From NCBI GenBank assembly GCA_034231615.1, contig CM067322.1, positions 52,458,456 to 52,522,455 on the forward strand: a DNA stretch of 64,000 bases. Reading direction: 5' to 3'. Shown in pieces: positions 22,095-33,332 of the stretch. The DNA comes from Meghimatium bilineatum (taxonomy: Eukaryota; Mollusca; Gastropoda; Stylommatophora; Philomycidae). A program made the translations under genes and the position numbers. Each line of letters opens with the position of its first letter. Position 1 is the first letter of the stretch. The notes under the pieces were generated by a model. That model was given only the letters and a program-made list of their open reading frames with translations. It was not told where the DNA came from and searched no databases.

Positions 22095-22382
22095 TGAATT
22101 GCCGCCCATGTGTTACCGAGGTCTGGGAGGAAAGTAAAGAACAGCAACATTGTTTACCTTCCATGCATGTTGTAAGAGGCGACTAAGGAGGTTATCGGAT
22201 GGAGTTGGCTGTCCCATTCCATATATGGTCAACATGACTCAAAGCTATGCTAAAGTCATATGTGTCAGACCGAAAGGCGCAGATATTGCATCATTGCTGT
22301 AAACCATGACACAAGACATTCCGTTCTCTGGACTACATCCTGCTAATTTGGAGGAGTTTGAGAATGAACGAAGAAGAAGAAG
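22095..22382 (+). mobile_element. SINE-B, full length
   Basis: Counterpart of 4868-5134. Core CATGTTGTAAGAGGCGACTA and tail GAATGAACGAAGAAGAAGAA. Confidence 0.85.
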
Positions 22383-22594
22383 ATACTGAATTGCCTTGGA
22401 TGCAGCATGGATACCTCCTGGATACCTCATCTATCCCAGTGTCCACTCCAGCAAATGACCACAAACTTCAGTACATCACCAGTGTTTATCTTAAATTCAC
22501 AGATACAAGTCTATCTGCTCTCTTATTACCACGAATATCAGCACACCCAGGCAATAGATCAATGTGATATCCAGAAGTTTAGAAATAGTTATAG

Positions 22595-22615
22595 TTTTGA
22601 CAATGGATGTTCTGA
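22595..22615 (+). other. Unoccupied L-A target site (copy B)
   Basis: GTTTTGACAATGG runs straight into TTCTGAATATTTTG, whereas copy A has L-A between the matching parts (5349 and 9943). A small local indel replaces the GTCGCATAT bases of copy A. Confidence 0.8.
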
Positions 22616-22639
22616 ATATTTTGTTCATTTGCATATTGT

Positions 22640-23307
22640 CAAAAGGAGCATCTATCACAGACAAGTTGTAAACCATGAAGCATTAAAGACTTATAGTATT
22701 GACTTTAACCCCAATCATCATAATTGAAGCAATTATTCTGTATTTCCCATTGTGCTCCATGAGAACTCTCAATATCAATAGTTATAATAAACCCCAAGCC
22801 AGATTTTCTCATATTTTCAGATAAATAAAAAATTACGGGACTTACCAGTTCAACAAATAACATCTCAGTAAACAACCAAATACTGGAAAAAGTTCCAACT
22901 TTAATTACTTGGGTAGCCAAATGTTTGTTGATGGAGACTCAATGAAATAAATAAATACACACATAGCAGTTGCAGCTAGCACATTTACCAAACTAATATC
23001 TGAAAGTCAAAAGATCTAGGAAGAAACACCACGCTAAAGCTATTCAACTCCTATATTGTCTCAGTATTAACATATGAAAGAGAAAGCTGGAAATCAACTC
23101 AAGCAACAGATCAAAAATTAAACAGCTTCGAAAACAAATGTCTCCGGAAACTGATGAACATAAAATGGAGCGATTTCGTCACAAATAGTGATTTAAGAAA
23201 GAAAGCACACCAAGAATATGTTTCAAACGTCATAAGAAAACGCAGATGGAAATACCTCGGTTATGTTTTAAGACTAGATGAAAAGAGAATAAACCAACAA
23301 GCCCAAG
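22640..23307 (+). mobile_element. RTE-like LINE C-terminal relic, copy B
   Basis: Same reading as 10040-10660 (KWSDFVTNSDLRKKAHQ, RRWKYLGYVLRLDEKR), with frameshifts. It stops abruptly at 23307 in the satellite spacer. Confidence 0.75.
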
Positions 23308-23309
23308 AA

Positions 23310-25700
23310 ATTAAAAAGTGATATGTTGTCACGTGATTATTCCACGGATTCTTGAATTGAACCCAAATATATATAATTTCTGTGGTATTTAATTATATTC
23401 AATAGTTTGATAATTTATTTTCATTTTAATTATGCTAATTTTCTGCAATTTTAATATTAATTAGTTCTGCGCAACTAAAAATTATAGAAATTGGATCAAC
23501 AGATGCATCTTGCCTTTGCCAATACAAATATAGGTACAATACAAGAATTAGTGGACAGCTTTCTACGGAACACATAGCTAACATAATTAGATGGAACGAA
23601 ATACCTAAAAGTCTGATATACAGACTATTTGACACATTGTACGATGCACACTGAGTGAGAGGTGGATGGCCAGTTCATTGCGTGCAAATTGCTAGATCAG
23701 TAATTTAAGTTACGACTTTTTAATTCTCCGAGATAGTGCAATAGCACATGAAATTAAAAAGTTGGTATGTTGTCACGTGATTTGTTAACGGATTCTTGTA
23801 TTGAACCCAAATATATATAATTTCTGTGGTATTTAATTATATTCAATAGTTTGATTTTTTTTTGTTCATTTCAATTATGCTAATTTGCTGCCATTTTTAA
23901 TATTAATTAGTTCTGTGCGCACCTAAAAATTATAGAAATAGGATCAACAGATGCGTCTTACCTTTGCCAACACAAATATATATAATTTCTGTGGTATTTA
24001 ATTATATTCAATAGTTTTAACATTTATTTTCATTTCAATTATGTGAATTTGCTGCCTTCTTTCATATTAATTAGTTCTGCGCGCACCTAAAAATTATAGA
24101 AATAGGATCAACAGATGCGTCTTGCCTTTGCCAACACAAATATATATAATTTCTGTGGTATTTAATTATATTCAAATGTTTTAAAATTTATTTTCATTTC
24201 AATTATGTGAATTTGCTGCCTTCTTTCATATTAATTAGTTCTGCGCGCACCTAAAAATTATAGAAATAGGATCAACAGATGCGTCTTGCCTTTGCCAACA
24301 CAAATATATATAATTTCTGTGGTATTTAATAGTTTTAAAATTTATTTTCATTTCAATTATGTGAATTTGCTGCCTTCTTTCATATTAATTAGTTCTGCGC
24401 GAAACTAAAAATTATATAAATAGGATCAACAGATGCGTCTTGCCTTTGCCAACACAAATATATATAATTTCTGTGGTATTTAATAGTTTTAAAATTTATT
24501 TTCATTTCAATTATGTGAATTTGCTGCCTTCTTTCATATTAATTAGTTCTGCGCGCACCTAAAAATTATAGAAATAGGATCAACAGATGCGTCTTGCCTT
24601 TGCCAACACAAATATATTTAATTTCTGTGGTATTTAATTATATTCAATAGTTTTAAAATTTATTTTCATTTCAATTATGTGAATTTGCTGCCTTCTTTCA
24701 TATTAATTAGTTCTGCGTGCACCTAAAAATTATAGAAATAGGATCAACAGATGCGTCTTGCCTTTGCCAACACAAATATTTATAATTTCTGTGGTATTTA
24801 ATAGTTTTAAAATTTATTTTCATTTCAATTATGTGAATTTGCTGCCTTCTTTCATATTAATTAGTTCTGCGCGCACCTAAAAATTATAGAAATAGGATCA
24901 ACAGATGCGTCTTGCCTTTGCCAACACAAATATATATAATTTCTGTGGTATTTAATAGTTTTAAAATTTATTTTCATTTCAATTATGTGAATTTGCTGCC
25001 TTCTTTCATATTAATTAGTTCTGCGCGCACCTAAAAATTATAGAAATAGGATCAACAGATGCGTCTTGCCTTTGCCAACACAAATATATTTAATTTCTGT
25101 GGTATTTAATTATATTCAATAGTTTTAAAATTTATTTTCATTTCAATTATGTGAATTTGCTGCCTTCTTTCATATTAATTAGTTCTGCGCACACCTAAAA
25201 ATTATAGAAATAGGATCAACAGATGCGTCTTGCCTTTGCCAACACAAATATATATAATTTCTGTGGTATTTAATAGTTTTAAAATTTATTTTCATTTCAA
25301 TTATGTGAATTTGCTGCCTTCTTTCATATTAATTAGTTCTGCGTGCACCTAAAAATTATAGAAATAGGATCAACAGATGCGTCTTGCCTTTGCCAACACA
25401 AATATATATAATTTCTGTGGTATTTAATAGTTTTAAAATTTATTTTCATTTCAATTATGTGAATTTGCTGCCTTCTTTCATATTAATTAGTTCTGCGTGC
25501 ACCTAAAAATTATAGAAATAGGATCAACAGATGCGTCTTGCCTTTGCCAACACAAATATATATAATTTCTGTGGTATTTAATAGTTTTAAAATTTATTTT
25601 CATTTCAATTATGTGAATTTGCTGCCTTCTTTCATATTAATTAGTTCTGCGCGCACCTAAAAATTATAGAAATAGGATCAACAGATGCGTCTTGTCTTCA
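23310..25700 (+). repeat. AT-rich satellite array B with higher-order repeat
   Basis: Successive GCGTCTT boxes lie at 23953, 24117, 24281, 24435, 24589, 24753, 24907, 25061, 25225, 25379, 25533 and 25687, giving steps 164-164-154-154-164-154-154-164-154-154-154. The 10-bp difference is presence or absence of TTATATTCAA. From 24589 the order 164-154-154 repeats, a 472-bp higher-order unit, and a second variant (CAAATATATTTAATTT) returns at the same spacing (24606 and 25081). The first ~650 bp use the longer spacer-bearing unit. Confidence 0.93.
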
Positions 25701-26427
25701 CGAACAAAAAATCATATAGTTTGTGGCTTGTATTATTGAAAATAACAAAGATAAGTTAGAAATTATCAGCTTGGGTACATTTTGTCACTGTGGTCACACG
25801 TTTTATTTATATTTTTCCAATATGTGTTTCAATGTAAATTATTTTGATGTCAAACTCATTCGAAAAAAATATGTAACATTTTTTCAGGGTTGACGTACAG
25901 ACTTTGTTGAGGTATCGTTGAAATGAATTTTTGAAGGGCTACCTAACCAAATAACATAGTATATTATTTGTAATTATGTAGAAATGTAGCACAATTCTGA
26001 AAATTTTGTCCAAGTATCTAACTAACAACATTTTAGATTCCATGTCTCTCGTTTCATTGCAATTTGTTTTAGATCTTCAATATCGAATTAAATAAGGTTG
26101 AACGAATCATGATGTAAATATGGAAATCATTAAATCCGTTTCAGTAACACAGATATTTAATTTCTACGACATTAATTTGTTATGATCAACGAGTTCTTGA
26201 TTGAGCAAAACAAAAACATTATTTGAACCGGAAGTTAAAGATAGTAGCATTTATTTACCAAGGGACATAGCCGGACATGTACTCCAAAATCAAGGGTGGT
26301 AATAAGTATGAGATATTAATAAATCATCAAAACACAAATATTTTGATCTGACAATTGGCAATATCATTTAAATGAACAACTATAATTTATTTTGCGAGAT
26401 TTTATGTAGCTTTTCCCCGTTCTCCTA
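25700..26427 (+). repeat. Right flank of the satellite element, copy B
   Basis: Matches 14373-15100, including GAGGTATCGTTGAAATGAAT near 25908 and AAAATTTTGTCCAAGTATCT near 26000. A diverged relative of the latter pair lies near 63590-63665. Confidence 0.7.
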
Positions 26428-26429
26428 TT

Positions 26430-27190
26430 TATAAAAACGTTTTTTGAAAGCAATATGCGCGACATTCTTCACTCACTGTTGTCATGGGTAACAAAATGTG
26501 TGGCACATAAACTTTTGGATGTTAAGGGATAATGTCCGTATAAGGTTCAAGTTCCCCGCGGAACTTTACAAAAGTTGGCTCTTGACTTTGTATGGGAACC
26601 AGTGACAGTAGTCCGTTCACATGTCTTAGACTCCACCGCGGGGTCAAGGTTCAGCCAGTGTCGAGTCAGCTCGCTCGTCACAGTACCGCTTGGGATCTAG
26701 GCTGGTTCCTCCCCATATGATATGTTAAGACAGGACGAAGTCACCGGGGTGAAGTTTTCGGTCGTACGGAATGTTAACAGCATAAACGTGCTCAGCTGAG
26801 TGGTGAGCTATACTCAGCGTCCGAGTGGCTTTCGAATGTCGGCGCCTGCTATGTCATACCGCCTCGAGAGAGGATTACGGGGGTATAGGAGAGCTGCTTA
26901 GAAAGTGCTTCACTCGACTTTTTTGTCATGAAATTATCAAAATTTTAGTATTATTTGTATTTACAATTTTTGTGCTTCGCTCGACTTTTTTGTCATTTTT
27001 TTTTACTATTGTAATTACCTCTGTGATTAAAAACAAATGTTCAGTCAAATTATTTCATTTTGTTTTATTGTAAAGAATACATTTTTAAAAAAAAAGAAAA
27101 AATATTTTGATACATAGTGATAATGTATAGTTTTTAATGACTTAAATTGTCACATTTTACAAGAAAATGATTTTTTTATTTCCATGGATT
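26430..27190. other. GC-richer unique block, no gene assigned
   Basis: About 26520-26900 is clearly less AT-rich than its surroundings and has many CpG (CCGCGG twice, TCGGTCGTACGG). I find no RRM, rRNA, tRNA or long ORF; the 82-residue frame at 26825 has no familiar motif. After it, TTCGCTCGACTTTTTTGTCAT is nearly repeated at 26911 and 26977. It could be a CpG-rich first exon or an old element. Confidence 0.4.
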
Positions 27191-27260
27191 ATTGATTTTT
27201 GATTAGGAACAAGTGTCACAGCACTTGGGGCATTCCTATATATGCTCTGCTTGCCGTTCC
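27190..27260 (-). mobile_element. Element X-like 3' end
   Basis: On the minus strand, GGAATGCCCCAAGTGCTGTG followed by CCTAATCAA resembles the 3' end of X (29863-30268, 37607-38001). The sequence beyond it differs from X. Confidence 0.5.
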
Positions 27261-28120
27261 GTCAGCCATCTAAAAGTGTATACGCTCCAGTGTCCCAGTC
27301 AGTTGCTGATCACGCGTTCTTCCGGAGAGGCACCTTCTCCCGTCACATCTAGTCAATACCATTTTTGTCATTCTCTGGATATGTACATTGTCACGTTTCT
27401 GATGGGGGAAACGGAATTGCAGTTTATGAGTTTTAAAAACTTAATGGTTGAGAGAGAATTTACTTTCAACAATAACGCAAATTCACAATATAAAAACTTA
27501 TTTTTTTAATGTAAACTTAAAATATTTTGACTTGATAAATCTATTTCTCAATATAATAGCGGAAATATGCATTTGTTTATGTGAATGGCAGATATGTGTG
27601 TTAGTCACGGTCTCATAGGGATTGTCTTGGTTTTATATCGCTGCCTGATATCTTGCCCGGTTGTGACGTGTCCCGGTTTCTATCAGTTTACTAATAGGCC
27701 TATAACGAATGTGTCACGTGTTCGAATCAACACACTTGGTATAGCTTCGTGAAAAAAGAGAAGTGTGATCATGTTTACGAGTTTGGCACGCTTTTTGTAA
27801 CGGGGGCATGGTAACACTAAGCGCAGGCGATTGTGAAGGTTTAAATATATTTATACATAGATAAGTGGTCATAACGTATTTTCTGTAGACGTATTAAATT
27901 ATTTCAAAATATTATGTGATTGTCAGGAGTCTGTCAGGGTATCATCCAATGAATAAATTAGATTTCCAACACAGCTAACCTGTGTTCTTTGATACAATTA
28001 AAATGAAAGAATATCTGTGACAATTTGTTTCTAGTGAACAATCTGAAAGCAATGGTAGTTAAATGAACTTAATTTCCAATAGAAACTGCCCTTGTGTTAC
28101 CGGGCCTGGGTGGGAGAAGT
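27260..28120. other. No recognisable feature
   Basis: AT-rich DNA. The short frame at 27213-27509 has no familiar motif. Nothing else can be supported. Confidence 0.45.
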
Positions 28121-28124
28121 GGAT

Positions 28125-28250
28125 AAAAACTGCCCTTGTTTAGCCCGGACTGGAAGGGGAGCAAATAATAGCTACACTGTTACCTGTCAAACATTTCGTA
28201 AGCAGCAACTAAGTGGATTTTGATGTGGAGTTCATTGTTCCATAAAGGCC
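28125..28250 (+). mobile_element. SINE-B 5' fragment
   Basis: CCGGACTGGAAGGGGAGCAA, AATAATAGC and CATTTCGTAAGCAGCAACTA follow the SINE-B head and core. Confidence 0.6.
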
Positions 28251-28565
28251 CATAGATAACTATCAGGACCGTAGAGACGTTTTCGATGTTGAAGGGTTTT
28301 ACCTAAAAAACGAATGTAAAAATGCATTCTTCCGTTGTTGTATCAAATAATTCCATCTTTTTACTGAGAAAGGGGTGATTACCTTTTTTATAAAATAAAT
28401 CGTTAAAGGAGGTGAAACACCCACCATTTGGCTAAATTACTAGCAATAAAATATACCATTTTATGATTTCTTAAGAGTGGAAGGAAATTAACCACTCCTT
28501 CCCCCCCTCCTCATCAATAGAAGTATAAACCATGCAAGTAGATATAATTGTCGATTTAATATTGA

Positions 28566-28851
28566 CTGATTTGGAACCACAAGAAATGTGTGCAATTGGA
28601 TCTTACTTCCTATGTGCAGTGCAGTAATTTTTTTAGTGAGCTTTCTTTCATACCCAGGAGACTTCAGCTCAGTGCAATGCCTATTGAATGAATTTTCTAC
28701 TCAGAGGACGTCTATAATTGTATAGATCACATGCTACAAGCTTCCATAAGAGAGTCTCAATATATCGGCATGTCATCTACTAATGTTTTCTGTTCTATGG
28801 GTGGTTTGTCTAGTGGAGCATTTGTGGGACCCACAGATGCAACTGCATGCG
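28566..28851 (-). mobile_element. Element Y, full length, with target duplication
   Basis: TTTAATATTGA occurs at 28555-28565 and 28852-28862. On the minus strand the 5' end is the shared L-A module (GTTGCATCTGTGGG, AGTAGATGACATGCC), then the Y body CTCTGAGTAGAA, GGCATTGCACTGAGC, AAGTCTCCTGGGTATGAAAG and GCACATAGGAAGTAAGA. No ORF, so it is non-autonomous. Confidence 0.8.
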
Positions 28852-28969
28852 TTTAATATTGAAAGTTATGATTCGTGTAGATATGTATGAATCTATAACA
28901 TTGATTTTGTTTTTCCAAATTATAGTTGGCCTTAACATATCAGCTAAATGAATCTCCGGCCTTAGGCTA

Positions 28970-29105
28970 AAGTCACACTTTTGACTAGGAAATCTTTTGA
29001 CTTCTGGGTCACTGGATCACTTGACCGTCTATGGAATGGGTCAGCCAACTCAACCCTAAAAACTATCTTAGTCACCATTTACGATGTGCATGTCAGGTAA
29101 AAATT
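28970..29105 (-). mobile_element. SINE-B fragment
   Basis: On the minus strand: core CATCGTAAATGGTGACTAAG, then GAGTTGGCTGACCCATTCCA and GTGACCCAGAAGTC. Confidence 0.65.
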
Positions 29106-29139
29106 CAACTAATAATCCCTTTTTGGGTTCCCACACCAC

Positions 29140-29325
29140 ACGGGCTGTCCATTAATCTACCATACATAGTTCAGTACACATCACAGGGGCTGATCTTGAA
29201 TCTACCATACATAGTTCAATACACATCACACGGACTGACCACTAATCTATCATACACAGCTCAGCACACACTACTCGGGTTGACCACTGATCTAACACAT
29301 ATATCACAGTCAACACACGGATAAT
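29140..29325 (+). repeat. ~45-bp minisatellite
   Basis: Four diverged units built on GGGCTGATC...AATCTACCATACATAGTTCA...ACACATCACA. They keep a 97-residue frame open by chance. Confidence 0.85.
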
Positions 29326-29599
29326 TGTTTTTGTTTTGTCTTTTCTTACAGTTCCTAATGTTGACATCTTAACAATAATCTTACTTTTGGGAACTGTACT
29401 AACGAGATAGAAACAGGGCTCTGTTTACAGGAAGAAAACTTGACTGTTGTGTCTTAGTCACTTTGATTTAACATAATGCTTTATTTTTTTAAAAAAGTTA
29501 ATTTAGTCACAGTAAACAGAACTTGCCACTTTAAAAAGGTCGTTTTACATTTGCAATCTAAGGGAAATAATACGAACAATTGTCAGTAAATTTGTTTTG

Positions 29600-30530
29600 A
29601 CGAGTTATTGTTCCCTTATTAGTTATCATCCCACTATGGCATATCAGGAAATGAAGAGGCGGATAGACTGGCAAAGGATGGAACAATACAGGAATAAAAA
29701 GACTTGGAAATCACCTATCAAGAAAAGAGGACACTCATCAAAACTATCAGGAAAGTTGACCACTCAAAAGACAATTACCACTATCTCGATAGAGCAGAGC
29801 AGGATATTATCTTCCGGCTCAGAACTGGACACATCAGATCAAACAGCCACCAAAATAGACTAGTCTTGTCTTGACTAGAAAACTGACCTCACAGCACGTG
29901 GGGCATTCCTATAAGTGCTCCGCCCTCTGTTCCAGCAGCCATTCGACTCAATGGTGTTTCGAGTCCAATGCCGCCTAAACAGACGTCGACATCAGGGCAC
30001 AACTCTGGCCCTTGCGACAGGTTTCTCTGTTGTTCCGTCCACCCACGCCGCGCCCGTAACTAGTTCAAGCATAAAGTCGGCCTGTCGGAACAACATGGTA
30101 ACTGTTATCGAAGATTACGACTACGGGATTGTATAGATTACGTGCCATGAAGCTTCTATAATAAGATAAATTCAATATAAAGGCATGTCATCTACTTAGG
30201 TTTTCTGTTGCATGGTTGGTTTGCCTAGTGAGCCATTGGTGAGACCCACTGACACAACCACATTCGCAAAAATAGACTAAGACTGGTCCAAACACCTCTG
30301 TTCCCTTGTAGGCAGGTAGCACAGACCGCTGACCATATCCTGCAAGACTGCTATACACTTAACCAGTTCAGGGAAGAACACTGGCCCACAGAGATGGATA
30401 TCAACAGAAAGATGTATGGGAGCACTGAGGAGCTTTCAAATAAATCAGTATTTATTAAGAAAGCAGGACTTGCTGTGTAAACATGTCAAACTTTGAACGA
30501 GAAGAAGAAGAAGAGAAGACTAATTATTGT
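29600..30530 (+). mobile_element. RNase H LINE C-terminal relic, split by element X
   Basis: Plus-strand pieces at 29600-29862 (SYHPTMAYQEMKRRIDW, an out-of-frame relic of the GHSGIPGNEEADRLA box; DYHYLDRAEQDIIF, FRLRTGHIR) and at 30269-30530 (QTADHILQDCYTLNQFREEH, WPTEMDINRKM, ending in GAACGAGAAGAAGAAG). Element X sits between them. The purine tail matches the SINE-B tail. Confidence 0.75.
29863..30268 (-). mobile_element. Element X, copy 1, with target duplication
   Basis: AAAATAGACTA is at 29852-29862 and 30269-30279. On the minus strand the 5' end is the L-A module (GGGTCTCACCAATGG, AGTAGATGACATGCC). The body then has CCCGTAGTCGTAATCTTCGA, AACAGTTACCATGTTGTTCC, GACATCAGGG-type blocks in reverse order, and a 3' end GTGCTGTGAGG...TTTTCTAGTCAAGAC. 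No ORF. It lies inside the LINE relic at 29600-30530. Confidence 0.85.
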
Positions 30531-30759
30531 GTCAAAATAAAGTGAAGAAATATACTCCTACTACATGAATTTAAACACGAATTACACAAATAGTTTGTTC
30601 TTTTTTCTGTTGTATGCATCTGTCTAAAATGTTAAAAATATTATTATGAAAAGCTCATACGTAGGTTGACTATGATTCCTGTATACAAAAACTGGAAATT
30701 AGGATGATATCCCTTTGTGAACAAAATAGCAACCAAATTGTGCTTATTACAAACATGTG

Positions 30760-31190
30760 TGTTTCCAGTAACGACGAATGCAAAGCATGCGACGCATGGG
30801 CACTAAATAAAACATTGTCCAGTATAATAACATCATTTGAATTAAAGTGCTACAGAAGAGTTCTGAGAAAACCATGGACAGCAAGGAAAACAAACCAGGA
30901 GGTGCACAGCACAATCATCACCCAAGAGGACAGGCTTCTGAAAACCATAATAAATGAAAAATTAGTTTTATTCGGTCATGTTAAGAGACATGGCGGTATG
31001 GAGATAGTGATATTTGAGGGATGATAGAAGGTAACAGGGGTAAAGGACGACCAAGACACCGTTGGACAGAAGACATACAGGAATGTCTGCCCTAAAGGAG
31101 GTGGTACACCATGCTCAAGACCGAGGAGAATTCAATAGAGCCATAAGGAAGACCACGTTCTGGAAAGATTATGTCACGTGTTGATCCCCT
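30760..31190 (+). mobile_element. RTE-like LINE C-terminal relic
   Basis: FELKCYRRVLRKPWTARKTN, LVLFGHVKRHGGME and, after a shift, GNRGKGRPRHRWTEDIQE and SGKIMSRVDPL match the tail of RTE-like proteins. Confidence 0.75.
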
Positions 31191-31469
31191 TGTGGTGAGG
31201 TACGCCTCTTTAAACTACGGGGGTGAGTCCAATTTAGTAAAATCAGAGGTTTTTTGAACATAAAAAATCATGGGGGTACTGGTTCAGATAATCCTGTCAC
31301 CATGACTCCAATAATAACATTTGGATTATAAAAACGGGATATATTATATACCGCGGTAGTTTTGGTTCAGCAAGACACTCTTAAATACATACTCTTGAAT
31401 TCGTGATGGCTGGATTACCAGAACACAACCTCTATTATTATCTTGATAGTTACAAACTTTGATGATATA

Positions 31470-31765
31470 ACCAAATTATCGCCCGGGTGTTTCCGGAGTC
31501 ATAAAATTGAGTAAAGAAAGGAAATTTTTCTACCTGCCAATCATGTTGTAAGAGGCGACTAAGCATGTCTTGGGCTCACGTTGGTTGTTTCATCCAAAAA
31601 AGAGTCAAAGTGATGCAGAAGCTATGCTGAAGTAGAATCTGGCTGGCCGAAAAGCGCAGATACCTCAGCTAAGATGTCAGCTACAACACAATGCACTTCG
31701 TTCTCTGAACTACATAATGCTGATCAGGAGTCTGAGAACGAACGCAGAAGAACAAGAGTGAAATT
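31470..31765 (+). mobile_element. SINE-B, nearly full length, diverged
   Basis: CATGTTGTAAGAGGCGACTA core, GAAAAGCGCAGATACCTCAG, CTTCGTTCTCTGAACTACAT and tail GAACGAACGCAGAAGAACAA. Confidence 0.75.
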
Positions 31766-31803
31766 GGGCCATGTCCGCGGTTGAAAGAAGAGCATAAGGG
31801 TAC

Positions 31804-32055
31804 CACCAATGCAATAGAAAACCTTAGTAGATGACATACCGTTATATTGAGGCTCTCTCATGGAAGATGTGTAGCATGTCATCTATACAATTATAGACCC
31901 CTCTGAGTAGAAGTCTTTATAAATATGCATTATATTAAGCCGAAAGCTTAAGTCTCCTGGGTATGAAAGAAAGTTAAGAAAAACCACCCCACTGCACATA
32001 GGAAGTAAGAGGTAATCGCTCGCAATTCCTGGGGTTCTCAAACAAACACACAAAC
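31804..32055 (+). mobile_element. Element Y, 5'-truncated, with target duplication
   Basis: CATAAGGGTAC is at 31793-31803 and 32056-32066. The insert begins inside the L-A module (ACCAATGCAATAGAAAACC, AGTAGATGACATACCG) and continues with the Y body (CCCTCTGAGTAGAAG, GCACATAGGAAGTAAGAGG). Confidence 0.85.
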
Positions 32056-32243
32056 CATAAGGGTACTTTTAAACAAAAACTATAATAATAAAATAGTGAG
32101 TTAAAACACGGTAATAATGAAACATAAGGATCACAAAATATAGATTTATTACATAAATATGTTTTGATAAAAATTATTTCTTATTGACCCATACATATAT
32201 TTAAGCTTACATAAGGAACTGTTTGACCATCATGTAATAATGA

Positions 32244-33294
32244 TTCCAAAATGTAGCTTCTGGGCGACTGAAAAGAAGCAGTTTTATCCATCAAGTTAAC
32301 GACTCCGTAGACAACTTACAGACCTACCTGAAGATGACAGCCCCTTAAGGTCTGTACCAGAACAAACCCCGTGGAGTGAAAGGCATGGAATGTCGATATA
32401 CATTCAGACCCATGTGAAAGGAATACTAAGCGAGGACGAACAGAACAGTGTGCAGCGAAGGACAGTCACCCTCAGTTTCCTGGACGAGGAATATCCACAA
32501 GACCTATGGGTCAGAATATACACAGATGGGTCAGCACAGAATGATGTGAGGAATGGAGGTGCAGGTGAATATATAGAATATCCACACAAGCCTAGAGATA
32601 CAATCAGAACACCGACAGGAAAATTCTACAATAATTATGATGCAGAAATCCAGGCAATTAGTGTGGCAGCTAAAAAAAACTGCTGAACTCCAACTCTGGC
32701 CTACAGCCTGTGGTATTCTTGACAAGGTCAGTGCTTCAAGCACTCCAGTCTGGAAAACTAACAGACTTGAAAAAAACTACTTAGCGAATTGTCGTACCAG
32801 TATAGGGTAACCATGCAGTGGATACCCTCTCACTGTGAAATACCAGGAAATTAAAAAGCAGACCAACTGGCTAAGGAAGGTGCTGCCGAAGACCAACCAG
32901 ATATACCAATCACCTACCATCAGAAAAAACAACAGATGTTCAAGTCAATAAGAAAGCCACAAACACCAACACAAGATGACTATCACATTATTAACAGATC
33001 AGAATAAGTTATAATTCTACGTCTCAGAACAGGACACAATCGACTCCGCAGTCACATGTATACAAAATTCAAGATTGGCAACACGGCCATGTGTACAGGC
33101 AGCACAGAGTGCCAAACATATACTTCAAGAGTGTTCTGAGCATGAAACGCTGAGGCAGACATATTGGCCAGAGGAAACAACACTGGAATCAAAGCTCTAT
33201 GTGACACTGTATGAACTACAAAAGACAGTGAGTTTTATTAAGGAGACAGAATTACAGATATAGACATGTTTCAAGTGAACGAAAGAAGAAGAAA
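32244..33294 (+). mobile_element. RNase H-only retroelement unit, copy 1
   Basis: A 1,051-bp insert flanked by ATGTAATAATGA (32232-32243 and 33295-33306). It encodes a broken RNase H (YTDGSAQNDVRNGGAGEYIE, NNYDAEIQAISVAAK, MQWIPSHCEIPG) and a knuckle region, and ends GAACGAAAGAAGAAGAAA. No endonuclease or RT precedes it. Its 5' end (TAGC..TGGGCGAC) coincides within a few bases with that of the copy at 39875-40896. It could be an ordinary 5'-truncated LINE, but the shared start argues for an amplified unit. Confidence 0.8.
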
Positions 33295-33332
33295 ATGTAA
33301 TAATGAACACGCGCACGAACGCACATACATAG

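Larger units (their letters stand above)
19836..26427 (+). repeat. Segmental duplication, copy B
   Basis: Direct copy of 2867-15100, lacking the L-A insertion and about 2.5 kb (A coordinates 10655-13215), but with a longer satellite array. The A/B junction of the missing block is at about 23307, where the RTE-like reading (NQQA) runs into satellite spacer. Confidence 0.85.

Noticed and set aside
26640-26900. rRNA gene fragment suggested by base composition
   Set aside because: I could not match it to any conserved rRNA block from knowledge of those genes.
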